Below, piece after piece: positions 1 through 8,180 of a stretch of 64,000 nucleotides of DNA. The first letter of the stretch is position 1; every line of letters starts with the position of its first letter. This DNA comes from Arthrobacter sp. FB24 (GTDB lineage Bacteria > Actinomycetota > Actinomycetes > Actinomycetales > Micrococcaceae), in contig NC_008541.1 of assembly GCF_000196235.1 (NCBI RefSeq), forward strand, positions 62,001-126,000. The letters are read 5' to 3'. The notes beneath the pieces were generated by a model. That model did no database searches. It was not told the origin of the DNA and saw nothing but the letters and a program-made list of their open reading frames with translations. The position numbers and the translations under genes were made by a program.

Positions 1-30
1 GAATCAACCAAACATTGGTGGTGATGAACC

Positions 31-912
31 GTGGCGCTGGCCATCGTGGTTGTTTGCACTCTATTCCTGCTGGTTGCCGTCATCATGGTCATCGTCTGGG
101 GCGGGCACCTCGTCCGGAGGCCCGCCGACCCTGGCGCCCCGGTTTCCCCCTTGCGGCTCTACCTCTGGTGGGCCAACGTGGCAACGGCGGCCGCCCTCGC
201 ATCCGGGATCCTGGTCGCGTGGGCCGGCGGCAGGCTGGCGATGCGCATACTGGCCGCCACCTCGCCGGCGTCGGCCCAGGGTCGACTGACCGAGGCCCAG
301 GCCAACGTGGGATTTCCCACCATTGAGGGCAGCATTGCCCTGCTGTTCTTTGGCGGACTTCCGGCAGGTTTCGCCGCCGCGTTCATCTACCTGTTCATCC
401 GCCGCTGGCTCCCCGCCGGCCGCTGGGCAGGCCCCACGCTGGGGGTGCTGCTCCTCCTGGTCTTCGGCGCCTCCGTGGACCCGCTTCGGGCTGAGAACAT
501 CGACTTCGCGATTGTGGGGCCCGGTTGGCTTTCCGTTATCCTCTTTTCCGCGCTGGCCGTCCTGCACGGCGCTGTGGTGGCCGCCGTGGCCGGCGCGTTC
601 AGCCAGCGTCTTCCCCTTCCGACCGGCCGGGACTGGAAGTACTACCTCCCGCTCGTCGGAGCCATCCTCTTCCCGCCCGCCGGCATCCTGCTCGGCATCG
701 GTGCGCTGGTTGTCATGCTGTGCTTGTGGCTCGCGCATTTTGGCCGCGCCGGGCGGGAACCTCTGCAAACGGGTCCGGATAAAGTCCGGTCCGCGCGTGC
801 CCTGCGGCGGGCAACAGCGCCGTCCTGGGGCGGCCGCGCGGCTCTGGGCCTGGCTGCGGTGGTTGCCTTGCCTCCCTTCGTCAGCGCAGTGACGTCGATT
901 ATTTCGCGCTGA
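31..912 (+). CDS. Multi-spanning membrane protein, function unknown
   Basis: A 293-residue protein starting at GTG 31 with about seven hydrophobic segments (roughly residues 2-24, 44-66, 98-125, 134-152, 162-190, 208-236 and 270-290), so an integral inner-membrane protein. The loop around 240-268 is basic. I recognise no catalytic or transporter motif. It lies at the window edge, so its upstream partner is unseen and the start is not certain. Its stop overlaps the convergent kinase-like gene by 14 bp. Coding is supported by strong GC bias at third positions and by the membrane-protein composition. Confidence 0.7.
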   Translation: MALAIVVVCTLFLLVAVIMVIVWGGHLVRRPADPGAPVSPLRLYLWWANVATAAALASGILVAWAGGRLAMRILAATSPASAQGRLTEAQANVGFPTIEGSIALLFFGGLPAGFAAAFIYLFIRRWLPAGRWAGPTLGVLLLLVFGASVDPLRAENIDFAIVGPGWLSVILFSALAVLHGAVVAAVAGAFSQRLPLPTGRDWKYYLPLVGAILFPPAGILLGIGALVVMLCLWLAHFGRAGREPLQTGPDKVRSARALRRATAPSWGGRAALGLAAVVALPPFVSAVTSIISR

Positions 913-1519
913 TCCGTCCAGCCCCTGTGGCTGGGCGGCCGGCTGCGCCGTTGATTGTGTCGGTGAGCGCAGCCAGCACCTCGTCCTGCGCCCCGCCGGC
1001 GTCGATGCGGACGAATCCGGCGAACTCAGGAAGGGCGCGGTACGCCTCGCCGAGGGCCCTCAATTCCTCGAGTGTTTCGGTGTCCGTTCCCCGCAGGAGG
1101 ATGCGTTTTAGGGCCTGCTCCGGACTAACGTCGAAGTGGATCACCAGGTCCGGTGCGGGAAGGTGGCGCAGCAGCCAGCGGAGCAACCGGCCGGGCGGGA
1201 GGCCCCGGACGCTGCGCAGGGCAAGCTGGCAGTACAGGTGACGGTCCATGACCACCAGGCCTGAAAAGTTGCGCGCGCGGGCGTGGGACACCAGAACGTT
1301 GATCGTCCGGATCCCGGTCTCCAGTGCATCCGCCACGCGGCGGTTGAGGTGAATTCCGGAGCGCTCCGACCACTGCGTCATGTTGCGGCGGCCGGCATGG
1401 TTGCGCAGCAACAGGGCTTTGCCGCCGGCCAGGCGGGCGGCTTCCACGGCTGCGCGTGCGGCGGTGGTCTTTCCGGCACCGTCAATTCCGGTGAGGACGA
1501 TTAACAGGGGGTGGCTCAT
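899..1519 (-). CDS. Thymidylate-kinase-like P-loop nucleotide kinase
   Basis: A 206-residue protein of dTMP kinase size (about 205-215). Residues 11-18 form a P-loop (GIDGAGKT). The segment VMDRHLYC near residue 92 matches the DR motif of thymidylate kinases that positions the nucleotide, and FDVSPEQALKR near 128 matches the conserved aspartate strand (usually LDV). It would transfer phosphate from ATP to dTMP or a related nucleotide in the cytoplasm. It stands alone, so it may be a second, divergent TMK rather than the essential tmk. The AAGGA before the ATG is almost adjacent to it, so the start is uncertain. It converges on the membrane-protein gene with overlapping 3' ends. Confidence 0.75.
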   Translation of the reverse strand: MSHPLLIVLTGIDGAGKTTAARAAVEAARLAGGKALLLRNHAGRRNMTQWSERSGIHLNRRVADALETGIRTINVLVSHARARNFSGLVVMDRHLYCQLALRSVRGLPPGRLLRWLLRHLPAPDLVIHFDVSPEQALKRILLRGTDTETLEELRALGEAYRALPEFAGFVRIDAGGAQDEVLAALTDTINGAAGRPATGAGRISAK

Positions 1520-1698
1520 TTCCTTGGGGCGGATAGTTGGTGTAGCGAAGGGGGCCGGCAGTTGATCGTTTAACGCCAGGCCGGCGCTGTTCGTCCCCCG
1601 CGGAACTTGTTTTCTGTTCGCCGTCCCGATTTCACGCGCCGTTAATGGCGGGGTTCTAGCGTGGTTCTTCAGGCACCATCCGCTAGAAGGGATCCATC

Positions 1699-2178
1699 AT
1701 GGCCGATATAGCTGCTGTGCTGGGACGGCTCTCCCCGGAAGAGCTCGACGAGCTCCGGGAGATTGGTCCCCAGGGCCACCTCACCAGGCGCCTTGTCGAT
1801 GCCCTGGACAGGGCCGCCGGCGGGTCAGGGGCGGGCCGTGGCTATTACGTGCCCACGGGAAGCGTGAGTGCAACGGGCGGACCGCATCTCGTGCTGCGCA
1901 GTGATGTCTCCGCATGGCTGTTCGGTGCAGGTCCGCAGATTCCGCACGGGCACCAGGCGGCAGACCCGGCCGGTGAACCCTTGCGGCAGGAAACCGACTG
2001 GTCGGAACTGCGTCCCGGCGACAAGGTGGCGATTGTGCGGGGCAACCGCGTCACGGCGTCGGGAATTGTTGACGCCATGACCGAAGATGCCTCCACGGTG
2101 TGGGTCCTTTTCGAAGGCGTGGCGCCCCGGCGAATGTTCCACCGAGGCGATCCGGACGACCTTCGTCCCGTACATTAA
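1699..2178 (+). CDS. Hypothetical protein, 159 aa
   Basis: Starts at ATG 1699 behind a good ribosome site (GAAGGGATCC). The N-terminal 45 residues are acidic and probably helical (PEELDELREIGPQGHLTRR). The C-terminal half, from about residue 92 (SELRPGDKVAIVRGNRVTA), reads like a small SH3-type beta-barrel. Neither part identifies a family I know. There is no signal peptide or membrane segment, so it should be cytoplasmic. A TAGCGT -10-like element sits about 40 bp upstream, suggesting a single-gene transcript. Function is not assigned. Confidence 0.65.
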   Translation: MADIAAVLGRLSPEELDELREIGPQGHLTRRLVDALDRAAGGSGAGRGYYVPTGSVSATGGPHLVLRSDVSAWLFGAGPQIPHGHQAADPAGEPLRQETDWSELRPGDKVAIVRGNRVTASGIVDAMTEDASTVWVLFEGVAPRRMFHRGDPDDLRPVH

Positions 2179-2190
2179 GCCGTCAGGGCC

Positions 2191-2595
2191 TTACTCGGCC
2201 TTGGCACGGGCTTTCTTGGCGTCCTTCTTGGCGGCCTCGTCCTTGACGCGCTGTGCTTCGGCGCGGACTGCAGCGTGCGTGGAGCGTTCGGCCACCAGCC
2301 AAGCCGGGGGAGCCTGCAGCAGCGCGGTGATCTCCGCCGAGGTCAGTGCTTCCTCGACGCCGCCGCGGGCCAGGCCGCTGATGGAAACGTTCAGTTTCTG
2401 CGCCACCACCGGGCGGGGGTGCGGGCCGTTGCGGCGGAGCTCGGCCAGCCACTCCGGCGGGTTGGCCTGGAGCTCGGCGAAATCGGCGCGGGTGATAACC
2501 GAATCCTGGAACTCCTGGGGTGTTGCGGGCAGGTAGATGCCAAGCTTCTTGGCAACGGTGGCCGGCTTCATGGACTGGGAGTTTGCAGAGGTCAT
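2191..2595 (-). CDS. DUF5997 family protein
   Basis: A 134-residue protein that I recognise as the actinobacterial DUF5997 type: the N-terminus KPATVAKKLGIYLPATP, then PPEWLAELRRNGPHPRPVVA, a short helical core, and a Lys/Ala-rich tail. Function is unknown. It is divergent from the LysR-ligand-domain gene, with 97 bp between the two starts; from memory this pairing is common in Arthrobacter and suggests a shared role. A TACCCT -10 box (2607-2602 on the minus strand) lies 6 nt before the ATG and no Shine-Dalgarno is visible, so the mRNA is probably leaderless. Confidence 0.75.
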   Translation of the reverse strand: MTSANSQSMKPATVAKKLGIYLPATPQEFQDSVITRADFAELQANPPEWLAELRRNGPHPRPVVAQKLNVSISGLARGGVEEALTSAEITALLQAPPAWLVAERSTHAAVRAEAQRVKDEAAKKDAKKARAKAE

Positions 2596-2601
2596 ACTTC
2601 A

Positions 2602-2607
2602 AGGGTA
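2602..2607 (-). promoter_or_regulatory. -10 box of leaderless DUF5997 transcript
   Basis: TACCCT on the minus strand matches TANNNT and ends 6 nt before the ATG at 2595. Transcription would start at or next to the A of the start codon. Confidence 0.5.
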
Positions 2608-2680
2608 TCCGGCGGACCGCCTACAAGGCACCAGAGCAGCACCAAACAGCACCAGCAGGGCTCTCCCGCAGCTCTGGCGG

Positions 2681-2686
2681 TACTGT
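2681..2686 (+). promoter_or_regulatory. -10 box of leaderless LysR-ligand-domain gene
   Basis: TACTGT fits TANNNT and is followed by 6 nt and then GTG 2693. This decides the start: upstream in-frame ATGs would lie before the transcription start. Confidence 0.5.
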
Positions 2687-2692
2687 GAACGT

Positions 2693-3478
2693 GTGTCCGC
2701 TGAAGAAGAATCCCCGCAAGCATCCGCACCCGCTGAACCGGAAGGGCGCGTGCTGCGCTTCGCCTACGTTGCCGGAGTAACGCCGGGGAAGTGGATCAGG
2801 CGCTGGGAAGAGCGGATGCCGGATGTTCCGTTGCAGTCCTTTATGTCCGACGACGGCGCCCAGCTTTTGGTCCTCCGTGACGGTTCCGCCGACCTCAGTT
2901 TCGTCCGCCTGCCGGTGGAGCGTGAGGGCCTGAACGTGATTCCCCTGTATGAGGAGCAGCCGGTGGTGGTTGCTCCCAAGGGACATGAGATTTCGGTGTT
3001 CGAAGAGGTGGCGCTGGCGGACCTTGCCGCAGAGACCTTTCTGGATGTGGCGGAGCTCGGCGGCCCGGAAGTTGCTTTGCAGGTGGTTGCCTCGGGTGCC
3101 GGGCTCGTGATCCTGCCGATGTCCGTCGCCCGCCACTTCAACGTCAAGGACACGGTGGCGCGGAAGCTCACCGGCGCACCCACCACACAGATCGCCCTTG
3201 CCTGGCCCAATGAGGCCACGCGTGAAGCGACGCGTGAGGCCGGGGATGAGGCGGCGGACCAGGCAATGGATGAAGTGATCGAGGAGTTCATCGGGATTGT
3301 CCGCGGACGGACCGCCCAGAGCTCCCGCCAGCCGTCGGCGAAGGTGGAGCCGCCCAAGAAGGAACCGAAACCGGACCGGCGGGGAACCGGCGTCAAAAAA
3401 CCCAAGGTGGCCCAGCGATACGCTCCCAATCCGGACAAGGGCCGCGGCAAGGGATCGCGCAAGAAGGGCAAGCGCTAG
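2693..3478 (+). CDS. LysR-type substrate-binding domain protein without DNA-binding domain
   Basis: The 261 residues from GTG 2693 carry only the ligand-binding half of a LysR regulator (for example RFAYVAGVTPGKWIRRW, LPVEREGLNVIPLYEEQPVV, and GAGLVILPMSVAR near the C-lobe). No helix-turn-helix is encoded upstream in this frame. The last 45 residues are strongly basic (many Lys/Arg/Pro), an unusual tail that could contact nucleic acid or ribosomes. It is divergent from the DUF5997 gene. I infer a ligand-sensing partner protein rather than a classical regulator. The start is set by the leaderless promoter at 2681-2686. Confidence 0.8.
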   Translation: MSAEEESPQASAPAEPEGRVLRFAYVAGVTPGKWIRRWEERMPDVPLQSFMSDDGAQLLVLRDGSADLSFVRLPVEREGLNVIPLYEEQPVVVAPKGHEISVFEEVALADLAAETFLDVAELGGPEVALQVVASGAGLVILPMSVARHFNVKDTVARKLTGAPTTQIALAWPNEATREATREAGDEAADQAMDEVIEEFIGIVRGRTAQSSRQPSAKVEPPKKEPKPDRRGTGVKKPKVAQRYAPNPDKGRGKGSRKKGKR

Positions 3479-3481
3479 GGC

Positions 3482-3817
3482 TTAGGCGGTGCAGGCATCC
3501 TTGAGCGCGGTGACGGACTCGGCGGGAACCTGATCGCCCGCCTCGGCGATCTGGCGTAGCGGAGTGGTGATCTCGGCCGGCACGCCGGCGGTGTCGGCCC
3601 CGGCCACGAGGCCGCCCAGCAGTTCCTTGTCCTTGACGCTGACAAGCCCGTCCTCCACGAGCGCGCACACCTGTCCCTTGACCTGGTCGGCGGCTGCTGT
3701 GGCAACTTGGGAGGCGCCGTCGCTCACGGCCTTTTCGGCTGCGTCCTGGACCTGCCCGCAGCCGGTCAGTACAACGATGAGGGCAGCAGCGGACAGGGCG
3801 GCGAGGCGGGATTTCAT
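3482..3817 (-). CDS. Small secreted lipoprotein
   Basis: A 111-residue protein with a lipoprotein signal peptide: basic MKSR, a hydrophobic stretch, then VLTGC with the lipidated Cys at residue 20. The mature part is short, acidic and Ala-rich, with two further cysteines (near residues 51 and 109) that could form a disulfide. It would be anchored to the outer face of the membrane. No family is recognised. A TAGGCT box (3829-3824, minus) sits 6 nt before the ATG, so the mRNA is probably leaderless. It converges with the LysR-like gene, with 3 bp between stops. Confidence 0.75.
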   Translation of the reverse strand: MKSRLAALSAAALIVVLTGCGQVQDAAEKAVSDGASQVATAAADQVKGQVCALVEDGLVSVKDKELLGGLVAGADTAGVPAEITTPLRQIAEAGDQVPAESVTALKDACTA

Positions 3818-3823
3818 GGTTCC

Positions 3824-3829
3824 AGCCTA
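3824..3829 (-). promoter_or_regulatory. -10 box of leaderless lipoprotein transcript
   Basis: TAGGCT on the minus strand, 6 nt before ATG 3817. Confidence 0.5.
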
Positions 3830-3900
3830 GCAAGCGGTGCCTCGGCCACCGACGGATCCCTCCCGTCAGCGGCACGAATGACCCATATGACGTGACTCTG

Positions 3901-3929
3901 TTGCGAGCGGCCCCGGCAACAGATAATGT
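3901..3929 (+). promoter_or_regulatory. Promoter of the riboswitch-sdaA-lipA operon
   Basis: The -35 TTGCGA (3901-3906) and -10 TAATGT (3924-3929) are separated by exactly 17 bp. The predicted start near 3936 puts the glycine riboswitch about 35 nt into the transcript. Confidence 0.6.
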
Positions 3930-3967
3930 GTGAGCCGTGTCACCGACAAGTGATACACGCTTTTGAT

Positions 3968-4172
3968 CTGCGGCGGGAGAGTCCTGCCGGTACGTTCAGC
4001 AGGCGCCGTAGGAGCAAATCCTCCCCAGGAATCTCTCAGGCCCACGTACCGCCGCGGCGAGGCAACTCTGGAAAGTAGTCCGGTCCCCGGGCTCACCGAC
4101 GGTGCAAGCGGCACGCTGTAACAGCAGGGTCCGCGGAAACTCTCAGGTCAAATACAGAGCGGGGAGGAACCC
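3968..4172 (+). promoter_or_regulatory. Tandem glycine riboswitch
   Basis: Two consecutive glycine aptamers. Aptamer 1 shows GCGGGAGAG at about 3972, GCGCCGTAGGAGCAAA at about 4003-4018, ATCTCTCAGGC at about 4031-4041 and GGCAACTCTGGAAAG at about 4061-4075. Aptamer 2 shows CACCGACGGTGCAAG at about 4094, GGAAACTCTCAGG at about 4135-4147 and ACAGAGCGGGGAGG at about 4153-4167. These are the conserved glycine-aptamer blocks in the right order. The family senses glycine and usually switches on glycine cleavage or serine/glycine catabolism genes. A perfect hairpin GTGGCGC/GCGCCAC follows at 4180-4196 and may belong to the expression platform; no U-run follows it, so control could act on translation. 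Confidence 0.9.
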
Positions 4173-4218
4173 GAATCAACGTGGCGCCCTGCGCCACCTG
4201 AATTATGGAGTTCCTCTC

Positions 4219-4323
4219 GTGACGATTCAGCCGTCCTCTTCCACCTTTGCAGGCCGCCGCATCTGCGTGTCCTGCCGCCCCAGTGCGCGTCCCCAGTCCG
4301 CCCCGCAGCGCCTGGGCAGCTAA
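4219..4323 (+). pseudogene. Short ORF resembling a decayed N-terminus of glycine decarboxylase (gcvP remnant)
   Basis: GTG 4219 opens 34 codons with GGAG about 10 nt upstream. The peptide contains [11 protein letters not shown]. GcvP proteins begin with a Ser/Thr-rich stretch followed by F-x-x-RHIG (E. coli FIERHIG; actinobacteria commonly FADRHIG). FAGRRIC differs from FADRHIG at three residues, and each can be explained by one base (GAC to GGC, CAC to CGC, GGC to TGC). The reading frame then stops 11 bp before sdaA, with the stop next to the sdaA ribosome site. I infer that the gcv genes were deleted and this stub remained, possibly now acting as a coupled leader peptide. A plain leader ORF unrelated to gcvP is the alternative. 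Confidence 0.45.
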
Positions 4324-4334
4324 GGAACCCGGCC

Positions 4335-5762
4335 ATGGCTGTTGGTGTCTTTGATCTTTTTTCCATCGGGATTGGGCCTTCGAGTTCGCATACGGTGGGT
4401 CCGATGCGGGCTGCGGCGGTGTTCGCCGAGGAGCTGAAGGCTTCCGGTGCCCTGGAGAGGGTGGCCGGGCTGCGGGTGGATTTGTATGGTTCGCTCGCCG
4501 CGACGGGGCACGGTCACGGGACGATGACGGCGATCCTGCTGGGGCTGGAGGGGTTCCATCCGGAGAAGATCCTCCCGGCCGAGGTGGAGGAGCGGCTGGC
4601 GGCGATCGCGGAGTCCGGGATGCTGCGGCTGGCCGGTGCTGTTGATGGTGCCGGGGTGGTCCTGCCGTACGGGGTGAAGGATATGGTGTTGCGGCCGTTG
4701 ACCATCCTGCCGCGGCACACGAACGGGATGACTTTCACTGTCACGGATGCTGGCGGGGAGGTGCTGCATGCGGCGACGTTCTTCTCGGTGGGCGGGGGGT
4801 TTATTGTCCGTGAGGGCGAGGAGGACGCTGCGCAGCAGGAGCTGGAGGAGTCGAAGAAGGAGTTGCCGCTGCCGTTCCGGACTGCGGCGGAGCTGCTGGG
4901 CCGGTGCCAGTCCAAGGGCCTGTCCATTGGGGAGATCATGTTCGTCAACGAACGCGCCTCCCGGTCCGAGGCGGAGATCCGGGAGGGGTTGCTGCACATT
5001 TACTCGGTGATGGAGGAGTGCGTGGCGGTGTCCCTGAAGCGTGAGGGGCTGCTGCCCGGCGGGCTGAAGGTCCGCCGTCGTGCGCCGGACTGGCACGAGC
5101 GTTTGCTGAAGGAGAACCGGGGCCAGGACCCGGAGTACCGGGATCCGAAGTACTGGCAGGAGTGGGTGAACCTGATCGCGTTGGCGGTGAACGAGGAGAA
5201 CGCGTCCGGCGGCAGGGTGGTCACGGCGCCGACGAACGGGGCGGCCGGGATCATCCCGGCGGTGTTGTATTACGCGTTGCATTTCGCACCGGGCATGGAC
5301 CGGGCCAGCCGGCAGGACCGGGATGATGTGGTGGTGAAGTTCCTGCTCGCTGCCGGTGCGGTCGGGGTGCTCTACAAGGAACAGGCGTCCATTTCGGGGG
5401 CGGAGGTGGGCTGCCAGGGTGAGGTGGGTTCGGCGTCGTCGATGGCCGCCGCGGGCCTGGCCGAGGTGATGGGCGGGACGCCGCAGCAGGTGGAGAACGC
5501 GGCGGAGATAGCGATGGAGCACAACCTGGGGCTGACGTGTGATCCGATCGGCGGGCTGGTGCAGATCCCCTGTATCGAGCGGAACGCGATCGCGGCGGCG
5601 AAGGCCATCAATGCCGCGAAGATGGCGCTCTGGGGCGACGGCACGCACCGGGTGTCCCTGGACGAGGTGATCGTGACCATGCGCGAGACCGGCAGGGACA
5701 TGTCCTCCAAGTACAAGGAAACCGCCATGGGCGGCCTCGCCGTCAACGTCGTCGAATGCTGA
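4335..5762 (+). CDS. sdaA: L-serine ammonia-lyase (serine dehydratase)
   Basis: A 475-residue single-chain serine dehydratase that converts L-serine to pyruvate and ammonia with an oxygen-sensitive [4Fe-4S] cluster. The beta domain starts with [16 protein letters not shown] (residues 12-27). The alpha domain carries [14 protein letters not shown] and the cysteine-bearing stretch [19 protein letters not shown] (about residues 395-413) that holds the cluster. Length matches fused SdaA enzymes (about 455-475). The start is ATG 4335 behind AAGGA. It is the first complete gene after the glycine riboswitch, so glycine turned into serine by glycine hydroxymethyltransferase would be drained to pyruvate. 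lipA follows 89 bp downstream. Confidence 0.95.
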   Translation: MAVGVFDLFSIGIGPSSSHTVGPMRAAAVFAEELKASGALERVAGLRVDLYGSLAATGHGHGTMTAILLGLEGFHPEKILPAEVEERLAAIAESGMLRLAGAVDGAGVVLPYGVKDMVLRPLTILPRHTNGMTFTVTDAGGEVLHAATFFSVGGGFIVREGEEDAAQQELEESKKELPLPFRTAAELLGRCQSKGLSIGEIMFVNERASRSEAEIREGLLHIYSVMEECVAVSLKREGLLPGGLKVRRRAPDWHERLLKENRGQDPEYRDPKYWQEWVNLIALAVNEENASGGRVVTAPTNGAAGIIPAVLYYALHFAPGMDRASRQDRDDVVVKFLLAAGAVGVLYKEQASISGAEVGCQGEVGSASSMAAAGLAEVMGGTPQQVENAAEIAMEHNLGLTCDPIGGLVQIPCIERNAIAAAKAINAAKMALWGDGTHRVSLDEVIVTMRETGRDMSSKYKETAMGGLAVNVVEC

Positions 5763-5851
5763 CCCCCTAGCCCGACCGGGACGGCTCCAGCAACCCCTCC
5801 CGCACCAAAATTTTGCCGGACTACCGGCGCACGCACAAAGGAAAGAGAACC

Positions 5852-6859
5852 ATGACACTGGCACCAGAAGGCCGGAAGATGCTGCGTATTGAGCAGCGCA
5901 ATGCGGCTACTCCGGTGGAGCGTAAGCCGGAGTGGATCAAGGCCAAGGTCCAGATGGGCCCGGAGTTCGTCCAGCTCAAGAACCTGGTGAAGAAGGAAGG
6001 CCTGCACACCGTCTGTGAAGAGGCCGGCTGCCCGAACATCTTCGAATGCTGGGAAGACAAGGAAGCCACTTTTTTGATCGGCGGCTCCGAATGCACCCGG
6101 CGCTGCGATTTCTGCCAGATCGATACCGGCAAGCCTTCACCGGTGGACATGTTTGAGCCCACCAAGGTGGCCCGCTCGGTCCAGGCCATGCAGCTGCGCT
6201 ACGCCACCGTGACCGGCGTGGCCCGGGACGACCTCGCCGACGAGGGCGTCTGGCTCTACGCCGAGACGGTCCGCAAGATCCACGAACTGAACCCGGGCAC
6301 CGGCGTCGAACTCCTGATCCCGGACTTCTCCGGCAAACCCGAACACATCGCCGCGATCTGCGACTCCAAGCCCGAGGTCTTCGCGCACAACGTCGAGACC
6401 GTCCCGCGGATCTTCAAGCGCATCCGCCCCGCGTTCCGCTACGACCGGTCCCTGGACGTCATCACGCAGGGCCGGAACCTGGGCATGGTCACCAAATCCA
6501 ACCTGATCCTGGGCATGGGAGAAACCCGCGAGGAAATCTCCGAGGCCCTGCGCGACCTGCACGAGGCCGGCTGCGACCTGATCACGATCACCCAGTACCT
6601 GCGCCCGTCCGAACGCCACCTGCCGGTAGACCGCTGGGTCAAGCCGCAGGAATTCGTCGACCTCGCCACGGAGGCCGAAGAGATCGGTTTCCTCGGCGTG
6701 ATGTCCGGACCGCTGGTGCGCTCCTCCTACCGTGCCGGCCGGCTCTGGGCCACCGCGATGCGCAAGAAGGGCTGGGACATCCCGGCCGAACTCGCGCACA
6801 TCGAGTCCTCCGGCAGCACCCGCCAGGAAGCCAGCTCGCTCATCGCAGCACACTCCTGA
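5852..6859 (+). CDS. lipA: Lipoyl synthase
   Basis: A 335-residue radical-SAM enzyme that inserts two sulfurs into octanoyl groups on carrier proteins such as GcvH and the E2 subunits. Both iron-sulfur sites are visible: the auxiliary motif [12 protein letters not shown] (about residues 55-66) and the radical-SAM motif CTRRCDFC (about 81-88). The C-terminal RSSYRAG supplies the serine ligand of the auxiliary cluster. The start is ATG 5852 after AAAGGAAAGAG; the in-frame ATG 39 bp earlier has no ribosome site. Placement after a glycine riboswitch and sdaA makes sense if the operon once encoded the lipoylated glycine cleavage system. It may be a second lipA copy. Confidence 0.95.
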   Translation: MTLAPEGRKMLRIEQRNAATPVERKPEWIKAKVQMGPEFVQLKNLVKKEGLHTVCEEAGCPNIFECWEDKEATFLIGGSECTRRCDFCQIDTGKPSPVDMFEPTKVARSVQAMQLRYATVTGVARDDLADEGVWLYAETVRKIHELNPGTGVELLIPDFSGKPEHIAAICDSKPEVFAHNVETVPRIFKRIRPAFRYDRSLDVITQGRNLGMVTKSNLILGMGETREEISEALRDLHEAGCDLITITQYLRPSERHLPVDRWVKPQEFVDLATEAEEIGFLGVMSGPLVRSSYRAGRLWATAMRKKGWDIPAELAHIESSGSTRQEASSLIAAHS

Positions 6860-6886
6860 GAACCATTTGACCGCCAGAGAGGACCA

Positions 6887-7795
6887 ATGATGTTCCCCAC
6901 CAGGATCGAAATCATCCCTTCAGAGGGAATCGTTGAGCAGGTCAAGGCGCACGTGCCTTTGACCACGACGCTCACCGTGACGTGCCTGCCCCACCACGGC
7001 ATTGAGCGGACCATGCGTGCCGCCGTGCAGCTGGGCGTGCTCGGTTATTCTGTCATTCCGCATCTCGCGGCGCGGAGCGTGCCCGGCCGGTCCGAACTCA
7101 CCGGAATCCTGCGTGACTGCGATGTCTCCGGCATCAACGAAGTGTTTGTGATCGGCGGAGACCGGAAGCAGCCCGCAGGCCCGTACGCGTCCTCCCTTCC
7201 CCTGCTGGAAGACATCGCGCAGTACACCGGCGGCAGGATGCGGGCAGGAGTTGCCGGTTACCCGGAAGGCCACCCCTCGGTGGGGCCGGTGGACCTGCTG
7301 GACGCCCTGCTGGCCAAGCAGCACCTCGCATCGAACGTTGTCACGCAAATGTGCTTCTCTGCGCCGAAAATCCTTGACTTCGCGGCCCTCCTGCGCCGCG
7401 AAGGGGTGCAGCTGCCCGTCTGGGCCGGCGTGGCCGGGACCGTCCCGCGGACCAAGCTGGTCTCGCTGGCGACGCAGATCGGCGTCGGAAGTTCCCTGAA
7501 GTTCCTCAGCCGCAAGGGGCCGCTGGCGCGCAAGCTCCTGAGCGGCGACCGCTACTCGCCGGAGAGCCTGGTGGCCGGGCTGGAAAGCCCGGCGGGGATC
7601 TTTGCCGGCATCCACCTCTACAGCTTCAACAACCTTGACCCGGCCCCCGGCGGACCGGATCAGGCGACCGCCTCCGCAGCACTCCAGTCCGCTTTGATCC
7701 GAGGTGCAGCGCGGAAACCGGACGGTCATTCTGCGGTACGGCCGCTTTCCCCGCCGGCCGTGACGTCGGACTCGTCGGCTGTTTCGGGGGAATAA
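6887..7795 (+). CDS. Methylenetetrahydrofolate reductase family protein
   Basis: A 302-residue TIM-barrel protein of MetF type: early strand EIIPSEG, TLTVTCLPHHGIERT, the flavin-binding GGDRKQPAGPY (about residues 90-100), then AGVAGYPEGHP and QMCFSA. MetF reduces 5,10-methylene-THF to 5-methyl-THF. It ends the sdaA-lipA unit, 27 bp after lipA, with GAGAGGA before the start. Glycine breakdown produces methylene-THF, so an enzyme using that product fits a glycine-induced operon; it might run in the oxidative direction. The last 45 residues are low-complexity. ATG 6890 is an equally possible start. Confidence 0.85.
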   Translation: MMFPTRIEIIPSEGIVEQVKAHVPLTTTLTVTCLPHHGIERTMRAAVQLGVLGYSVIPHLAARSVPGRSELTGILRDCDVSGINEVFVIGGDRKQPAGPYASSLPLLEDIAQYTGGRMRAGVAGYPEGHPSVGPVDLLDALLAKQHLASNVVTQMCFSAPKILDFAALLRREGVQLPVWAGVAGTVPRTKLVSLATQIGVGSSLKFLSRKGPLARKLLSGDRYSPESLVAGLESPAGIFAGIHLYSFNNLDPAPGGPDQATASAALQSALIRGAARKPDGHSAVRPLSPPAVTSDSSAVSGE

Positions 7796-7800
7796 CAGGG

Positions 7801-7832
7801 GCCCCGATGCGACTTGTAGTCTTCGGGGCGCC
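7801..7832 (+). terminator. Hairpin after the metF-like gene (terminator or attenuator)
   Basis: Outer stem GCCCCGA/TCGGGGC with an inner GAC/GTC pairing. No U-run follows, so it may be a stabilising 3' hairpin or a site of partial read-through into the 91-codon gene. The ATG at 7807 falls inside the stem, which argues against it as a start. Confidence 0.4.
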
Positions 7833-7863
7833 GATCACCGGTTGCCTCTTGAGAGGACCTCTT

Positions 7864-8139
7864 TTGCCTACTGCCTTCATCCCGTTCACTGTCCGTGCCA
7901 CTGTCCGCGAGGACCACAAGCGCTCTTTCCGCACGGATATTGAGCGACTTACCTCCAGCCATCGTGGTTGGGCACCGCTCGACGTGGTTAAGTCCACGGA
8001 TACGCAGGCCCTCCTGCGGGGGGCGGTGGCGAATAGCGTTCACACCGCCACCGATTCGAGCCTGGCCCGTTACCTCCAGGACCGCCTTGTGGCCGACAGC
8101 GGCATTCACCTGGATCTCGCCGTCAGCATCGAGCGGTAG
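7864..8139 (+). CDS. Hypothetical protein, 91 aa
   Basis: Taken from TTG 7864, which has AGAGGA at the right distance (6 nt); the upstream ATG 7807 sits in a hairpin. The protein is soluble and of mixed charge, with segments such as TVRATVREDHKRSFRTDIERL and ALLRGAVANSVHTATDSSLARYLQDRL. No family is recognised and no membrane segment or signal is seen. It lies between the metF-like gene and an intrinsic terminator, so it may be the last gene of the riboswitch operon or have its own promoter. Confidence 0.55.
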   Translation: MPTAFIPFTVRATVREDHKRSFRTDIERLTSSHRGWAPLDVVKSTDTQALLRGAVANSVHTATDSSLARYLQDRLVADSGIHLDLAVSIER

Positions 8140-8148
8140 CAGGCGCCT

Positions 8149-8180
8149 AAGCCCCGGACCATTGGGTCCGGGGCTTTTTT
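8149..8180 (+). terminator. Intrinsic terminator
   Basis: Perfect stem AAGCCCCGGACC/GGTCCGGGGCTT with a 4-nt loop followed by T6. It is one of the strongest terminators in the window and closes the riboswitch operon. Confidence 0.9.

Noticed and set aside
4320..5864. A 514-codon minus-strand open frame opposite sdaA
   Set aside because: It is the mirror of a GC-rich gene: Arg/His/Pro/Gln-rich, no motif, no ribosome site, and the plus strand clearly encodes SdaA.
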